DNA of 64,000 nucleotides from Marthasterias glacialis (GCA_911728455.2 OU452231.1:11528078-11592077); one strand, 5' to 3'; positions 38,955-50,800 are shown, numbered from the stretch's first letter. Made by a program: numbers and translations. Notes: generated by a model from the sequence alone, not told the origin.

Positions 38955-41900
38955 GGGTAAACAGGGAGGATGCCAGGGACAGCGGAGTGAGGACACCCCG
39001 ATGATGTCCAGTGCATACGGCCATGCTGTGTGTACGTCAACAATAGCCAAGGCCGGTACGTGTGTGCTGGACCGAAGCCAGCAAAAAAAACCAGCCGAAA
39101 TAAGAAGTCGCCAGAGCCACGGCCAATAACTCCAGCAAAATGGGGCTAGAGAGAAATTTCTTGTACCTGCAGGTAGCTGCCATAGTCCTGCATCCAAAAA
39201 TCTGGTTTTCCACGCCAGCCAGGGCCATCTTCCGCCTTGAAAACACCAAGGAGCGGGGCTGCTCCGAATGCGCTTCAAACGCCTGTCTAATGGAACTTTT
39301 GTACACGAAGCTGTAACAGAGTGAAAACAAGACTTAGCAACGGCTCTATCTCCCAAAGTATTGGCGGGAAACTGACAAGTCTGACACAGTTGGAAAGCCC
39401 TGGTCATGGGCTTTCTGAAAATACCGGTCTTGGGGCTGAGGGGAAAACAGGGAGGATGCCAGGGACAGCGGAGTGAGGACACCCCGAGGATGTCCAGTGC
39501 ATACGGCCATGCTGTGTGTACGTCAACAATAGCCGGGGCCGGTACGTGTGTGCTGGACCAAAGCCAGCAAAAAAAACCAGCCGAAATAAGAAGTCGCCAG
39601 AGCCACGGCCAATAACTCCAGAAATAATAGGGCTAGAGAGAAATTTCTTGTACTTGCAGGTAGCTGCCATAGTCCTGCATCCAAAAATCTGGTTTTCCAC
39701 GCCAGCCAGGGCCATCTTCCGCCTTGAAAACACCAAGGAGCGGGGCTGCTCCGAATGCGCTTCAAACGCCTGTCTAATGGAACTTTTGTACACGAAGCTG
39801 TAACAGAGTGAAAACAAGACTTAGCAACGGCTCTATCTCCCAAAGTATTGGCGGGAAACTGACAAGTCTGACACAGTTGGAAAGCCCTGGTCATGGGCTT
39901 TCCGAAAATACCGGTCTCGGGGCTGCGGGGTAAACAGGGAGGATGCCAGGGACAGCGGAGTGAGGACACCCCGATGATGTCCAGTGCATACGGCCATGCT
40001 GTGTGTACGTCAACAATAGCCACGGCCGGTACGTGTGTGCTGGACCGAAGCCAGCAAAAAAAAAACGCCGAAAAAAAAAGTCGCCAGAGCCACGGCCAAT
40101 AACTCAAGAAATAATAGGGCTAGAGAGAAAATTCTTGTACCTGCAGGTAGCTGCCATAGTCCTGCATCCAAAAATCTGGTTTTCCACGCCAGCCAGGGCC
40201 ATCTTCCGCCTTTAAAATACCAGGGAGCGGGGCTGCTCCGAATGCGCTTCAAACGCCTGTCTAATGGAACTTTTGTACACGAAGCTGTAACAGAGTGAAA
40301 ACAAGACTTAGCAACGGCTCTATCTACCAAAGTATTGGCGGGAAACTGACAAGTCTGACACAGTTGGAAGGCCCTGGTCATGGGCTTTCCGAAAATACCG
40401 GTCTCGGGGCTGCGGGGTAAACAGGGAGGATGCCAGGGACAGCGGAGTGAGGACACCCCGATGATGTCCAGTGCATACGGCCATGCTGTGTGTACGTCAA
40501 CAATAGCCAAGGCCGGTACGTGTGTGCTGGACCGAAGCCAGCAAAAAAAACCAGCCGAAATAAGAAGTCGCCAGAGCCACGGCCAATAACTCCAGAAATA
40601 ATAGGGCTAGAGAGAAAATTCTTGTACCTGCAGGTAGCTGCCATCGTCCTGCATCCAAAAATCTGGTTTTCAACGCCAGCCAGGGCCATCTTCCGCCTTG
40701 AAAACACCAAGGAGCGGGGCTGCTCCATATGCGCTTCAAACGCCTGTCTAATGGAACTTTTGTACACGAAGCTGTAACAGAGTGAAAACAAGACTTAGCA
40801 ACGGCTCTATCTCCCAAAGTATTGGCGGGAAACTGACAAGTCTGACACAGTTGGAAAGCCCTGGTCATGGGCTTTCTGAAAATACCGGTCTTGGGGCTGA
40901 GGGGTAAACAGGGAGGATGCCAGGGACAGCGGAGTGAGGACACCCCGAGGATGTCCAGTGCATACGGCCATGCTGTGTGTACGTCAACAATAGCCGGGGC
41001 CGGTACGTGTGTGCTGGACCAAAGCCAGCAAAAAAAACCAGCCGAAATAAGAAGTCGCCAGAGCCACGGCCAATAACTCCAGAAATAATAGGGCTAGAGA
41101 GAAATTTCTTGTACCTGCAGGTAGCTGCCATAGTCCTGCATCCAAAAATCTGGTTTTCCACGCCAGCCAGGGCCATCTTCCGCCTTGAAAACACCAAGGA
41201 GCGGGGCTGCTCCGAATGCGCTTCAAACGCCTGTCTAATGGAACTTTTGTACACGAAGCTGTAACAGAGTGAAAACAAGACTTAGCAACGGCTCTATCTC
41301 CCAAAGTATTGGCGGGAAACTGACAAGTCTGACACAGTTGGAAAGCCCTGGTCATGGGCTTTCCGAAAATACCGGTCTCGGGGCTGCGGGGTAAACAGGG
41401 AGGATGCAAGGGACAGCGGAGTGAGGACACCCCGATGATGTCCAGTGCATACGGCCATGCTGTGTGTACGTCAACAATAGCCAAGGCCGGTACGTGTGTG
41501 CTGGACCGAAGCCAGCAAAAAAAACCAGCCGAAATAAGAAGTCGCCAGAGCCACGGCCAATAACTCCAGAAATAATAGGGCTAGAGAGAAATTTCTTGTA
41601 CCTGCAGGTAGCTGCCATAGTCCTGCATCCAAAAAACTGGTTTTCCACGCCAGCCAGGGCCATCTTCCGCCTTGAAAACACCAGGGAGCGGGGCTGCTCC
41701 GAATGCGCTTCAAACGCCTGTCTAATGGAACTTTTGTACACGAAGCTGTAACAGAGTGAAAACAAGACTTAGCAACGGCTCTATCTCCCAAAGTATTGGC
41801 GGGAAACTGACAAGTCTGACACTGTTGGAAAGCCCTGGTCATGGACTTTCCGAAAATACCGGTCTCGGGGCTGCGGGGTAAACAGGGAGGATGCCAGGGA

Positions 41901-44258
41901 CAGCGGAGTGAGGACACCCCGAGGATGTCCAGTGCATACGGCCATGCTGTGTGTACGTCAACAATAGCCAAGGCCGGTACGTGTGTGCTGGACCGAAGCC
42001 AGCAAAAAAAAACAGCCGAAATAAGAAGTCGCCAGAGCCACGGCCAATAACTCCAGAAATAATGGGGCTAGAGAGAAATTTCTTGTACCTGCAGGTAGCT
42101 GCCATAGTCCTGCATCCAAAAATCTGGTTTTCCACGCCAGCCAGGGCCATTTTCCGCCTTGAAAATACCAGAGAGCGGGGCTGCTCCGAATGCGCTTCAA
42201 ACGCCTGTCTAATGGAACTTTTGTACACGAAGCTGTAACAGAGTGAAAACAAGACTTAGCAACGGCTCTATCTCCCAAAGTATTGGCGGGAAACTGACAA
42301 GTCTGACACAGTTGGAAAGCCCTGGTCATGGGCTTTCTGAAAATACCGGTCTTGGGGCTGAGGGGTAAACAGGGAGGATGCCAGGGACAGCGGAGTGAGG
42401 ACACCCCGAGGATGTCCAGTGCATACGGCCATGCTGTGTGTACGTCAACAATAGCCACGGCCGGTACGTGTGTGCTGGACCGAAGCCAGCAAAAAAAAAA
42501 CGTCGAAAAAAGAAGTCGCCAGAGCCACGGCCAATAACTCCAGAAATAATAGGGCTAGAGAGAAAATTCTTGTACCTGCAGGTAGCTGCCATAGTCCTGC
42601 ATCCAAAAATCTGGTTTTCCACGCCAGCCAGGGCCATCTTCCGCCTTGAAAATACCAGGGAGCGGGGCTGCTCCGAATGCGCTTCAAACGCCTGTCTAAT
42701 GGAACTTTTGTACACGAAGCTGTAACAGAGTGAAAACAAGACTTAGCAACGGCTCTATCTCCCAAAGTATTGGCGGGAAACTGACAAGTCTGACACAGTT
42801 GGAAAGCCCTGGTCATGGGCTTTCTGAAAATACCGGTCTTGGGGCTGAGGGGTAAACAGGGAGGATGCCAGGGACAGCGGAGTGAGGACACCCCGAGGAT
42901 GTCCAGTGCATACGGCCATGCTGTGTGTACGTCAACAATAGCCACGTTCGGTACGTGTGTGCTGGACCGAAGCCAGCAAAAAAAAAACGCCGAAAAAAGA
43001 AGTCGCCAAAGCCACGGCCAATAACTCCAGAAATAATAGGGCTAGAGAGAAAATTTTTGTACCTGCAGGTAGCTGCCATAGTCCTGCATCCAAAAATTTG
43101 GTTTTCCACGCAGGCCAGGGCCATCTTCCGCCTTTAAAATACCAGGGAGTGGGGCTGCTCCGAATGCGCTTCAAACGCCTGTCTAATGGAACTTTTGTAC
43201 ACGAAGCTGTAACAGAGTGAAAACAAGACTTAGCAACGGCTCTATCTCCCAAAGTATTGGCGGGAAACTGACAAGTCTGACACTGTTGGAAAGCCCTGGT
43301 CATGGGTTTTCCGAAAATACCGGTCTTGGGGCTGCGGGGTAAACAGGGAGGATGCCAGGGACAGCGGAGTGAGGACACCCCGAGGATGTCCAGTGCATAC
43401 GGCCATGCTGTGTGTACGTCAACAATAGACAAGGCCGGTACTTGTGTGCTGGACTGAAGCCAGCAAAAAAAACGCCGAAAAAAGAAGTCGCCAGAGCCAC
43501 GGCCAATAACTCCAGAAATAATAGGGCTAGAGAGAAAATTCTTGTACCTGCAGGTAGCTGCCATAGTCCTGCATCCACAAATCTGGTTTTCCACGCAGGC
43601 CAGGGCCATCTTCCGCCTTGAAAATACCAGGGAGTGGGGCTGCTCCGAATGCGCTTCAAACGCCTGTCTAATGGAACTTTTGTACACGAAGCTGTAACAG
43701 AGTGAAAACAAGACTTAGCAACGGCTCTATTTCCCAAAGTATTGGCGGGAAACTGACAAGTCTGACACTGTTGGAGAGCCCTGCTCATGGGCTTTCCGAA
43801 AATACTGGTCTCGGGGCTGCGGGGTAAACAGGGAGGATGCCAGGGACAGCGGAGTGAGGACACCCCGAGGATGTCCAGTGCATACGGCCATGCTGTGTGT
43901 ACGTCAACAATAGCCAAGGCCGGTACGTGTGTGCTGGACCGAAGCCAGCAAAAAAAAACGCCGAAATAAGAAGTCGCCAGAGCCACGGCCAATAACTCCA
44001 GAAATAATAGGGCTAGAGAGAAATTTCTTGTACCTGCAGGTAGCTGCCATCGTCCTGCATCCAAAAATCTGGTTTTCAACGCCAGCCAGGGCCATCTTCC
44101 GCCTTGAAAATACCAGGGAGTGGGGCTGCTCCATATGCGCTTCAAACGCCTGTCTAATGGAACTTTTGTACACGAAGCTGTAACAGAGTGAAAACAAGAC
44201 TTAGCAACGGCTCTCTCTACCAAAGTATTGGCGGGAAACTGACAAGTCTGACACTGTT

Positions 44259-44283
44259 GGAAAGCCCTGGTCATGGGCTTTCC
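44259..44283. repeat. Inverted repeat at monomer boundary (9-bp arms, 7-nt loop)
   Basis: GGAAAGCCC at 44259-44267 is the exact reverse complement of GGGCTTTCC at 44275-44283, with loop TGGTCAT. It recurs in nearly every monomer. In monomers reading GGGCTTTCTG the outermost pair is lost or becomes a G-T wobble. In those reading CTTTCCAAAA the stem extends to 11 bp. It could form a cruciform or be a dyad protein-binding site; neither is shown. Confidence 0.85.
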
Positions 44284-44309
44284 GAAAATACCGGTCTCGG
44301 GGCTGCGGG

Positions 44310-44316
44310 GTAAACA
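44310..44316 (+). promoter_or_regulatory. Forkhead-core match GTAAACA
   Basis: GTAAACA matches the forkhead core RYAAAYA. It is present in nearly every monomer and altered in a few: GGAAAACA at 28199, 39406 and 62274, a three-base deletion at 58869 (GGATACA), and GTAAATA at 17977 and 19438. The role is speculative. Confidence 0.2.
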
Positions 44317-44343
44317 GGGAGGATGCCAGGGACAGCGGAGTGA

Positions 44344-44362
44344 GGACACCCCGAGGATGTCC
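44344..44362. repeat. Imperfect hairpin GGACACCC-CGA-GGATGTCC
   Basis: The eight-base arms pair with one C/A mismatch around a three-base loop. In many monomers the sequence is CCCCGATGATG instead of CCCCGAGGATG, which removes one more pair. This is the most obvious recurrent two-state polymorphism of the front half of the monomer. Confidence 0.6.
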
Positions 44363-44435
44363 AGTGCATACGGCCATGCTGTGTGTACGTCAACAATAGC
44401 CACGGCCGGTACGTGTGTGCTGGACCGAAGCCAGC

Positions 44436-44443
44436 AAAAAAAA
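44436..44443 (+). repeat. Variable A-run within the monomer
   Basis: There are eight A here; other monomers have 7 to 11, occasionally interrupted (AATAAAAACC near 14731 and 15705, AAAAACAAAA near 24954, AAAGAAAA near 63901). This run is the main cause of 486/487/488-bp length variation and so of whether reading frames continue from one monomer to the next. Homopolymer length is also where sequencing error is most likely. Confidence 0.9.
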
Positions 44444-44475
44444 CCAGCCGAAATAAGAAGTCGCCAGAGCCACGG

Positions 44476-44480
44476 CCAAT
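44476..44480 (+). promoter_or_regulatory. CCAAT pentamer in CGGCCAATAAC context
   Basis: CCAAT in this position is invariant in the monomers I read. With the reverse-orientation ATTGG 236 bp downstream, each monomer carries both orientations. A five-base match is weak evidence for NF-Y binding. Confidence 0.2.
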
Positions 44481-44517
44481 AACTCCAGAAATAATAGGGC
44501 TAGAGAGAAATTTCTTG

Positions 44518-44529
44518 TACCTGCAGGTA
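44518..44529. repeat. 12-bp perfect palindrome TACCTGCAGGTA
   Basis: TACCTGCAGGTA is self-complementary and contains the SbfI (CCTGCAGG) and PstI (CTGCAG) sites. It is intact in most A and C monomers. It is broken in many left-zone B monomers (GTAACTGCAGGTA) and in the monomers at 22845 and 25278 (CCTGCTGGTA). Digestion of the array with either enzyme should therefore give a ladder of about 487 bp, with 8-cutter resistance marking B-rich stretches. Confidence 0.85.
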
Positions 44530-44603
44530 GCTGCCATAGTCCTGCATCCAAAAATCTGGTTTTCCACGCCAGCCAGGGCCATCTTCCGCCTTGAAAATAC
44601 CAG

Positions 44604-44619
44604 GGAGCGGGGCTGCTCC
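44604..44619. repeat. Small inverted repeat GGAGC-N6-GCTCC
   Basis: Five-base perfect arms surround GGGGCT. The recurrent GGAGTGGGG variant of B and C monomers breaks one pair. It is weak on its own and is listed because it is the fourth dyad in the same 487-bp unit. Confidence 0.55.
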
Positions 44620-44713
44620 GAATGCGCTTCAAACGCCTGTCTAATGGAACTTTTGTACACAAAGCTGTAACAGAGTGAAAACAAGACTTAGCAACGGCTC
44701 TATCTACCAAAGT

Positions 44714-44725
44714 ATTGGCGGGAAA
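44714..44725 (+). promoter_or_regulatory. E2F-like site overlapping an inverted CCAAT (ATTGGCGGGAAA)
   Basis: GCGGGAAA is the reverse complement of TTTCCCGC and fits the E2F consensus TTTSSCGC. The overlapping ATTGG is CCAAT read on the other strand. The motif is present in nearly all monomers. Exceptions noticed: GGCGGAAAA near 1860 and 5269, and TCTGCGGGAAA or TTTGCGGGAAA near 3805, 7215, 17444 and 18905. Binding is not demonstrated, and conservation may only reflect array homogenisation. Confidence 0.35.
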
Positions 44726-47700
44726 CTGACAAGTCTGACACTGTTGGAAAGCCCTGGTCATGGGCTTTCCGAAAATACCGGTCTCGGGGCTGCGGGGTAA
44801 ACAGGGAGGATGCCAGGGACAGCGGAGTGAGGACACCCCGAGGATGTCCAGTGCATACGGCCATGCTGTGTGTACGTCAACAATAGCCACGGCCGGTACG
44901 TGTGTGCTGGACCGAAGCCAGCAAAAAAAAACAGCCGAAATAAGAAGTCGCCAGAGCCACGGCCAATAACTCCAGAAATAATAGGGCTAGAGAGAAATTT
45001 CTTGTACCTGCAGGTAGCTGCCATAGTCCTGCATCCAAAAACCTGGTTTTCCACGCCAGCCAGGGCCATCTTCCGCCTTGAAAATACCAGGGAGCGGGGC
45101 TGCTCCGAATGCGCTTCAAACGCCTGTCTAATGGAACTTTTGTACACGAAGCTGTAACAGAGTGAAAACAAGACTTAGCAACGGCTCTATCTCCCAAAGT
45201 ATTGGCGGGAAACTGACAAGTCTGACACTGTTGGAAAGCCCTGGTCATGGGCATTCCGAAAATACCGGTCTCGGGGCTGCGGGGTAAACAGGGAGGATGC
45301 CAGGGACAGCGGAGTGAGGACACCCCGAGGATGTCCAGTGCATACGGCCATGCTGTGTGTACGTCAACAATAGCCAAGGCCGGTACGTGTGTGCTGGACC
45401 GAAGCCAGCAAAAAAAAACGCCGAAATAAGAAGTCGCCAGAGCCACGGCCAATAACTCCAGAAATAATAGGGCTAGAGAGAAATTTCTTGTACCTGCAGG
45501 TAGCTGCCATCGTCCTGCATCCAAAAATCTTGTTTTCCACGCCAGCCAGGGCCATCTTCCGCCTTGAAAATACCAGGGAGCGGGGCTGCTCCGAATGCGC
45601 TTCAAACGCCTGTCTAATGGAACTTTTGTACACGAAGCTGTAACAGAGTGAAAACAAGACTTAGCAACGGCTCTATCTCCCAAAGTATTGGCGGGAAACT
45701 GACAAGACTGACACTGTTGGAAAGCCCTGGTCATGGGCTTTCCGAAAATATCAAACTCGGGGCTGCGGGGTAAACAGGGAGGATGCCAGGGACAGCGGAG
45801 TGAGGACACCCCGAGGATGTCCAGTGCATACGGCCATGCTGTGTGTACGTCAACAATAGCCAAGGCCGGTACGTGTGTGCTGGACCGAAGCCAGCAAAAA
45901 AAAACGCCGAAATAAGAAGTCGCCAGAGCCACGGCCAATAACTCCAGAAATAATAGGGCTAGAGAGAAATTTCTTGTACCTGCAGGTAGCTGCCATCGTC
46001 CTGCATCCAAAAATCTGGTTTTCAACGCCAGCCAGGGCCATCTTCCGCCTTGAAAATACCAGGGAGTGGGGCTGCTCCATATGCGCTTCAAACGCCTGTC
46101 TAATGGAACTTTTGTACACGAAGCTGTAACAGAGTGAAAACAAGACTTAGCAACGGATCTCTCTACCAGAGTATTGGCGGGAAACTGACAAGTCTGACAC
46201 TGTTGGAAAGCCCTGGTCATGGGCTTTCCGAAAATACCGGTCTCGGGGCTGCGGGGTAAACAGGGAAGATGCCAGGGACAGCGGAGTGAGGACACCCCGA
46301 GGATGTCCAGTGCATACGGCCATGCTGTGTGTACGTCAACAATAGCCAAGGCCGGTACTTGTGTGCTGGACCGAAGCCAGCAAAAAAAAACGCCGAAATA
46401 AGAAGTCGCCAGAGCCACGGCCAATAACTCCAGAAATAATAGGGCTAGAGAGAAATTTCTTGTACCTGCAGGTAGCTGCCATCGTCCTGCATCCAAAAAT
46501 CTGGTTTTCCACGCCAGCCAGGGCCATCTTCCGCCTTGAAAATACCAGGGAGTGGGGCTGCTCCATATGCGCTTCAAACGCCTGTCTAATGGAACTTTTG
46601 TACACGAAGCTGTAACATAGTGAAAACAAGACTTAGCAACGGCTCTCTCTACCAAAGTATTGGCGGGAAACTGACAAGTCTGACACTGTTGGAAAGCCCT
46701 GGTCATGGGCTTTCCGAAAATACCGGTCTCGGGGCTGCGGGGTAAACAGGGAGGATGCCAGGGACAGCGGAGTGAGGACACCCCGAGGATGTCCAGTGCA
46801 TACGGCCATGCTGTGTGTACGTCAACAATAGCCACGGCCGGTACGTGTGTGCTGGACCGAAGCCAGCAAAAAAAACCAGCCGAAATAAGAAGTCGCCAGA
46901 GCCACGGCCAATAACTCCAGAAATAATAGGGCTAGAGAGAAATTTCTTGTACCTGCAGGTAGCTGCCATAGTCCTGCATCCAAAAACCTGGTTTTCCACG
47001 CCAGCCAGGGCCATCTTCCGCCTTGAAAATACCAGGGAGCGGGGCTGCTCCGAATGCGCTTCAAACGCCTGTCTAATGGAACTTTTGTACACGAAGCTGT
47101 AACAGAGTGAAAACAAGACTTAGCAACGGCTCTATCTCCCAAAGTATTGGCGGGAAACTGACAAGTCTGACACTGTTGGAAAGCCCTGGTCATGGGCTTT
47201 CCGAAAATACCGGTCTCGGGGCTGCGGGGTAAACAGGGAGGATGCCAGGGACAGCGGAGTGAGGACACCCCGAGGATGTCCAGTGCATACGGCCATGCTG
47301 TGTGTACGTCAACAATAGCCAAGGCCGGTACGTGTGTGCTGGACCGAAGCCAGCAAAAAAAACGCCGAAATAAGAAGTCGCCAGAGCCACGGCCAATAAC
47401 TCCAGAAATAATAGGGCTAGAGAGAAATTTCTTGTACTTGCAGGTAGCTGCCATCGTCCTGCATCCAAAAATCTGGTTTTCCACGCCAGCCAGGGCCATC
47501 TTCCGCCTTGAAAATACCAGGGAGTGGGGCTGCTCCATATGCGCTTCAAACGCCTGTCTAATGGAACTTTTGTACACGAAGCTGTAACAGAGTGAAAACA
47601 AGACTTAGCAACGGCTCTATCTCCCAAAGTATTGGCGGGAAACTGACAAGTCTGACACTGTTGGAAAGCCCTGGTCATGGGCTTTCCGAAAATACCGGTC

Positions 47701-47870
47701 TCGGGGCTGAGGGGTAAACAGGGAGGATGCCAGGGACAGCGGAGTGAGGACACCCCGAGGATGTCCAGTGCATACGGCCATGCTGTGTGTACGTCAACAA
47801 TAGCCAAGGCCGGTACTTGTGTGCTGGACCGAATCCAGCAAAAAAAAACGCCGAAATAAGAAGTCGCCAG

Positions 47871-50800
47871 AGCCACGGCCAATAACTCCAGAAATAATAG
47901 GGCTAGAGAGAAATTTCTTGTACCTGCAGGTAGCTGCCATCGTCCTGCATCCAAAAATCTGGTTTTCAACGCCAGCCAGGGCCATCTTCCGCATTGAAAA
48001 TACCAGGGAGTGGGGCTGCTCCATATGCGCTTCAAACGCCTGTCTAATGGAACTTTTGTACACGAAGCTGTAACAGAGTGAAAACAAGACTTAGCAACGG
48101 CTCTCTCTACCAAAGTATTGGCGGGAAACTGACAAGTCTGACACTGTTGGAAAGCCCTGGTCATGGGCTTTCCGAAAATACCGGTTTCGGGGCTGCAGGG
48201 TAAACAGGGAGGATGCCAGGGACAGCGGAGTGAGGACACCCCGAGGATGTCCAGTGCATACGGCCATGCTGTGTGCACGTCAACAATAGCCAAGGCCGGT
48301 ACGTGTGTGCTGGACCGAAGCCAGCAAAAAAAACCAGCCGAAATAAGAAGTCGCCAGAGCCACGGCCAATAACTCCAGAAAAAATGGGGCTAGAGAGAAA
48401 TTTCTTGTACCTGCAGGTAGCTGCCATAGTCCTGCATCCAAAAATCTGGTTTTCCACGCCAGCCAGGGCCATCTTCCGCCTTGAAAATACCAAGGAGCGG
48501 GGCTGCTCCGAATGCGCTTCAAACGCCTGTCTAATGGAACTTTTGTACACGAAGCTGTAACAGAGTGAAAACAAGACTTAGCAACGGCTCTATCTCCCAA
48601 AGTATTGGCGGGAAACTGACAAGTCTGACACTGTTGGAAAGCCCTGGTCATGGGCTTTCCGAAAATACCGGTTTCGGGGCTGAGGGGTAAACAGGGAGGA
48701 TGCCAGGGACAGCGGAGTGAGGACACCCCGAGGATGTCCAGTGCATACGGCCATGCTGTGTGTACGTCAACAATAGCCAAGGCCGGCACGTGTGTGCTGG
48801 ACCGAAGCCAGCAAAAAAAACCAGCCGAAATAAGAAGTCGCCAGAGCCACGGCCAATAACTCCAGAAATAATAGGGCTAGAGAGAAGTTTCTTGTACCTG
48901 CAGGTAGCTGCCATAGTCCTGCATCCAAAAATCTGGTTTTCCACGCCAGCCAGGGCCATCTTCCGCCTTGAAAATACCAGGGAGCGGGGCTGCTCCGAAT
49001 GCGCTTCAAACGCCTGTCTAATGGAACTTTTGTACACGAAGCTGTAACAGAGTGAAAACAAGACTTAGCAACGGCTCTATCTCCCAAAGTATTGGCGGGA
49101 AACTGACAAGTCTGACACTGTTGGAAAGCCCTGGTCATGGGCTTTCTGAAAATACCGGTCTCGGGGCTGAGGGGTAAACAGGGAGGATGCCAGGGACAGC
49201 GGAGTGAGGACACCCCGAGGATGTCCAGTGCATACGGCCATGCTGTGTGTACGTCAACAATAGCCAAGGCCGGTACTTGTGTGCTGGACCGAAGCCAGCA
49301 AAAAAAAACGCCGAAATAAGAAGTCGCCAGAGCCACGGCCAATAACTCCAGAAATAATAGGGCTAGAGAGAAATTTCTTGTACCTGCAGGTAGCTGCCTT
49401 CGTTCTGCATCCAAAAATCTGGTTTTCAACGCCAGCCAGGGCCATCTTCCGCCTTGAAAATAAAAGGGAGTGGGGCTGCTCCATATGCGCTTCAAATGCC
49501 TGTCTAATGGAACTTTTGTACACGAAGCTGTAACAGAGTGAAAACAAGACTTAGCAACGGCTCTCTCTACCAAAGTATTGGCGGGAAACTGACAAGTCTG
49601 ACACTGTTGGAAAGCCCTGGTCATGGGCTTTCCGAAAATACCGGTCTCGGGGCTGCAGGGTAAACAGGGAGGATGCCAGGGACAGCGGAGTGAGGACACC
49701 CCGAGGATGTCCAGTGCATACGGCCATGCTGTGTGTACGTCAACAATAGCCAAGGCCGGTACGTGTGTGCTGGACCGAAGCCAGCAAAAAAAAAACAGCC
49801 GAAATAAGAAGTCGCCAGAGCCACGGCCAATAACTCCAGAAATAATAGGGCTAGAGAGAAATTTCTTGTACCTGCAGGTAGCTGCCATAGTCCTGCATCC
49901 AAAAACCTGGTTTTCCACGCCAGCCAGGGCCATCTTCCGCCTTGAAAATACCAGGGAGCGGGGCTGCTCCGAATGCGCTTCAAACGCCTGTCTAATGGAA
50001 CTTTTGTACACGAAGCTGTAACAGAGTGAAAACAAGACTTAGCAACGGCTCTATCTCCCAAAGTATTGGCGGGAAACTGACAAGTCTGACACTGTTGGAA
50101 AGCCCTGGTCATGGGCTTTCCAAAAATACCGGTCTCGGGGCTGCGGGGTAAACAGGGAGGATGCCAGGGACAGCGGAGTGAGGACACCCCGAGGATGTCC
50201 AGTGCATACGGCCAAGCTGTGTGTACGTCAACATTAGCCATGGCCGGTACGTGTGTGCTGGACCGAAGCCAGCAAAAAAAAACGCCGAAAAAAGAAGTCG
50301 CCGGAGCCACGGCCAATAACTCCAGAAATAATAGGGCTAGAGAGAAAATTCTTGTACCTGCAGGTAGCTGCCATCGTCCTGCATCCAAAAATCTGGTTTT
50401 CCACGCCAGCCAGGGCCATCTTCCGCCTTGAAAATACCAGGGAGCGGGGCTGCTCCGAATGCGCTTCAAACGCCTGTCTAATGGAACTTTTGTACACGAA
50501 GCTGTAACAGAGTGAAAACAAGACTTAGCAACGGCTGTATCTCCCAAAGTATTGGCGGGAAACTGACAAGTCTGACACTGTTGGAAAGCCCTGGTCATGG
50601 GCTTTCCGAAAATACCGGTTTCGGGGCTGCGGGGTAAACAGGGAGGATGCCAGGGACAGCGGAGTGAGGACACCCCGAGGATGTCCAGTGCATACGGCCT
50701 TGCTGTGTGTACGTCAACAATAGCCAAGGCCGGTACTTGTGTACTAGACCGAAGCCAGCAAAAAAAAACGCCGAAATAAGAAGTCGCCAGAGCCACGGCC

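Larger units (their letters stand above)
44273..44759 (+). repeat. Representative satellite monomer (487 bp) with landmarks
   Basis: This A-type monomer is close to the common form, with one private change (ACACAAAGC for ACACGAAGC). Landmarks in monomer coordinates: forkhead-like GTAAACA at 38-44; imperfect hairpin GGACACCC/GGATGTCC at 72-90; A-run at 164-171; CCAAT at 204-208; perfect palindrome TACCTGCAGGTA at 246-257; small hairpin GGAGC/GCTCC at 332-347; ATTGGCGGGAAA at 442-453; inverted repeat GGAAAGCCC/GGGCTTTCC spanning 474 to 11 of the next monomer. The start point is arbitrary, because a tandem repeat has no intrinsic start. I saw no clear shorter periodicity inside the unit, although CGGGGCTGC occurs twice and CCAGGG three times. 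Confidence 0.9.
38955..47870 (+). repeat. Mosaic segment of diverged relatives of block I
   Basis: Starts are 39406, 39893, 40380, 40867, 41354, 41841, 42328, 42815, 43302, 43787, 44273, 44760, 45247, 45733, 46219, 46705, 47192 and 47677. The 39893-41354 run parallels 30160-31621 (CCGGGGCCGG, ACCAAAGCC and GATGCAAGGG in order). The 45247-46219 run parallels 32108-33080 (GACAAGACTGACAC, then ATATCAAACTCGG beside ATACCGAACTCGG, then GGTACTTGTG). 42815 and 43302 are adjacent B monomers sharing CACGCAGGCC. Confidence 0.82.

Noticed and set aside
44275-44283. NF-kappa-B site at GGGCTTTCC
   Set aside because: It is nine bases where the usual site has ten (GGGRNNYYCC), and it is fully explained as one arm of the boundary inverted repeat.
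44383-44392. CRE-like site at GTACGTCA
   Set aside because: Only the TGACG half-site is present on the reverse strand. It is too short to support on its own.
44273-44759. CENP-B box (TTCG-N4-A-N2-CGGG)
   Set aside because: The nearest candidate is TTTCGGGGCTGCGGGG in monomers with the TTTCGG variant. It lacks the central A and has the CGGG one base out of place; nothing on the opposite strand fits.
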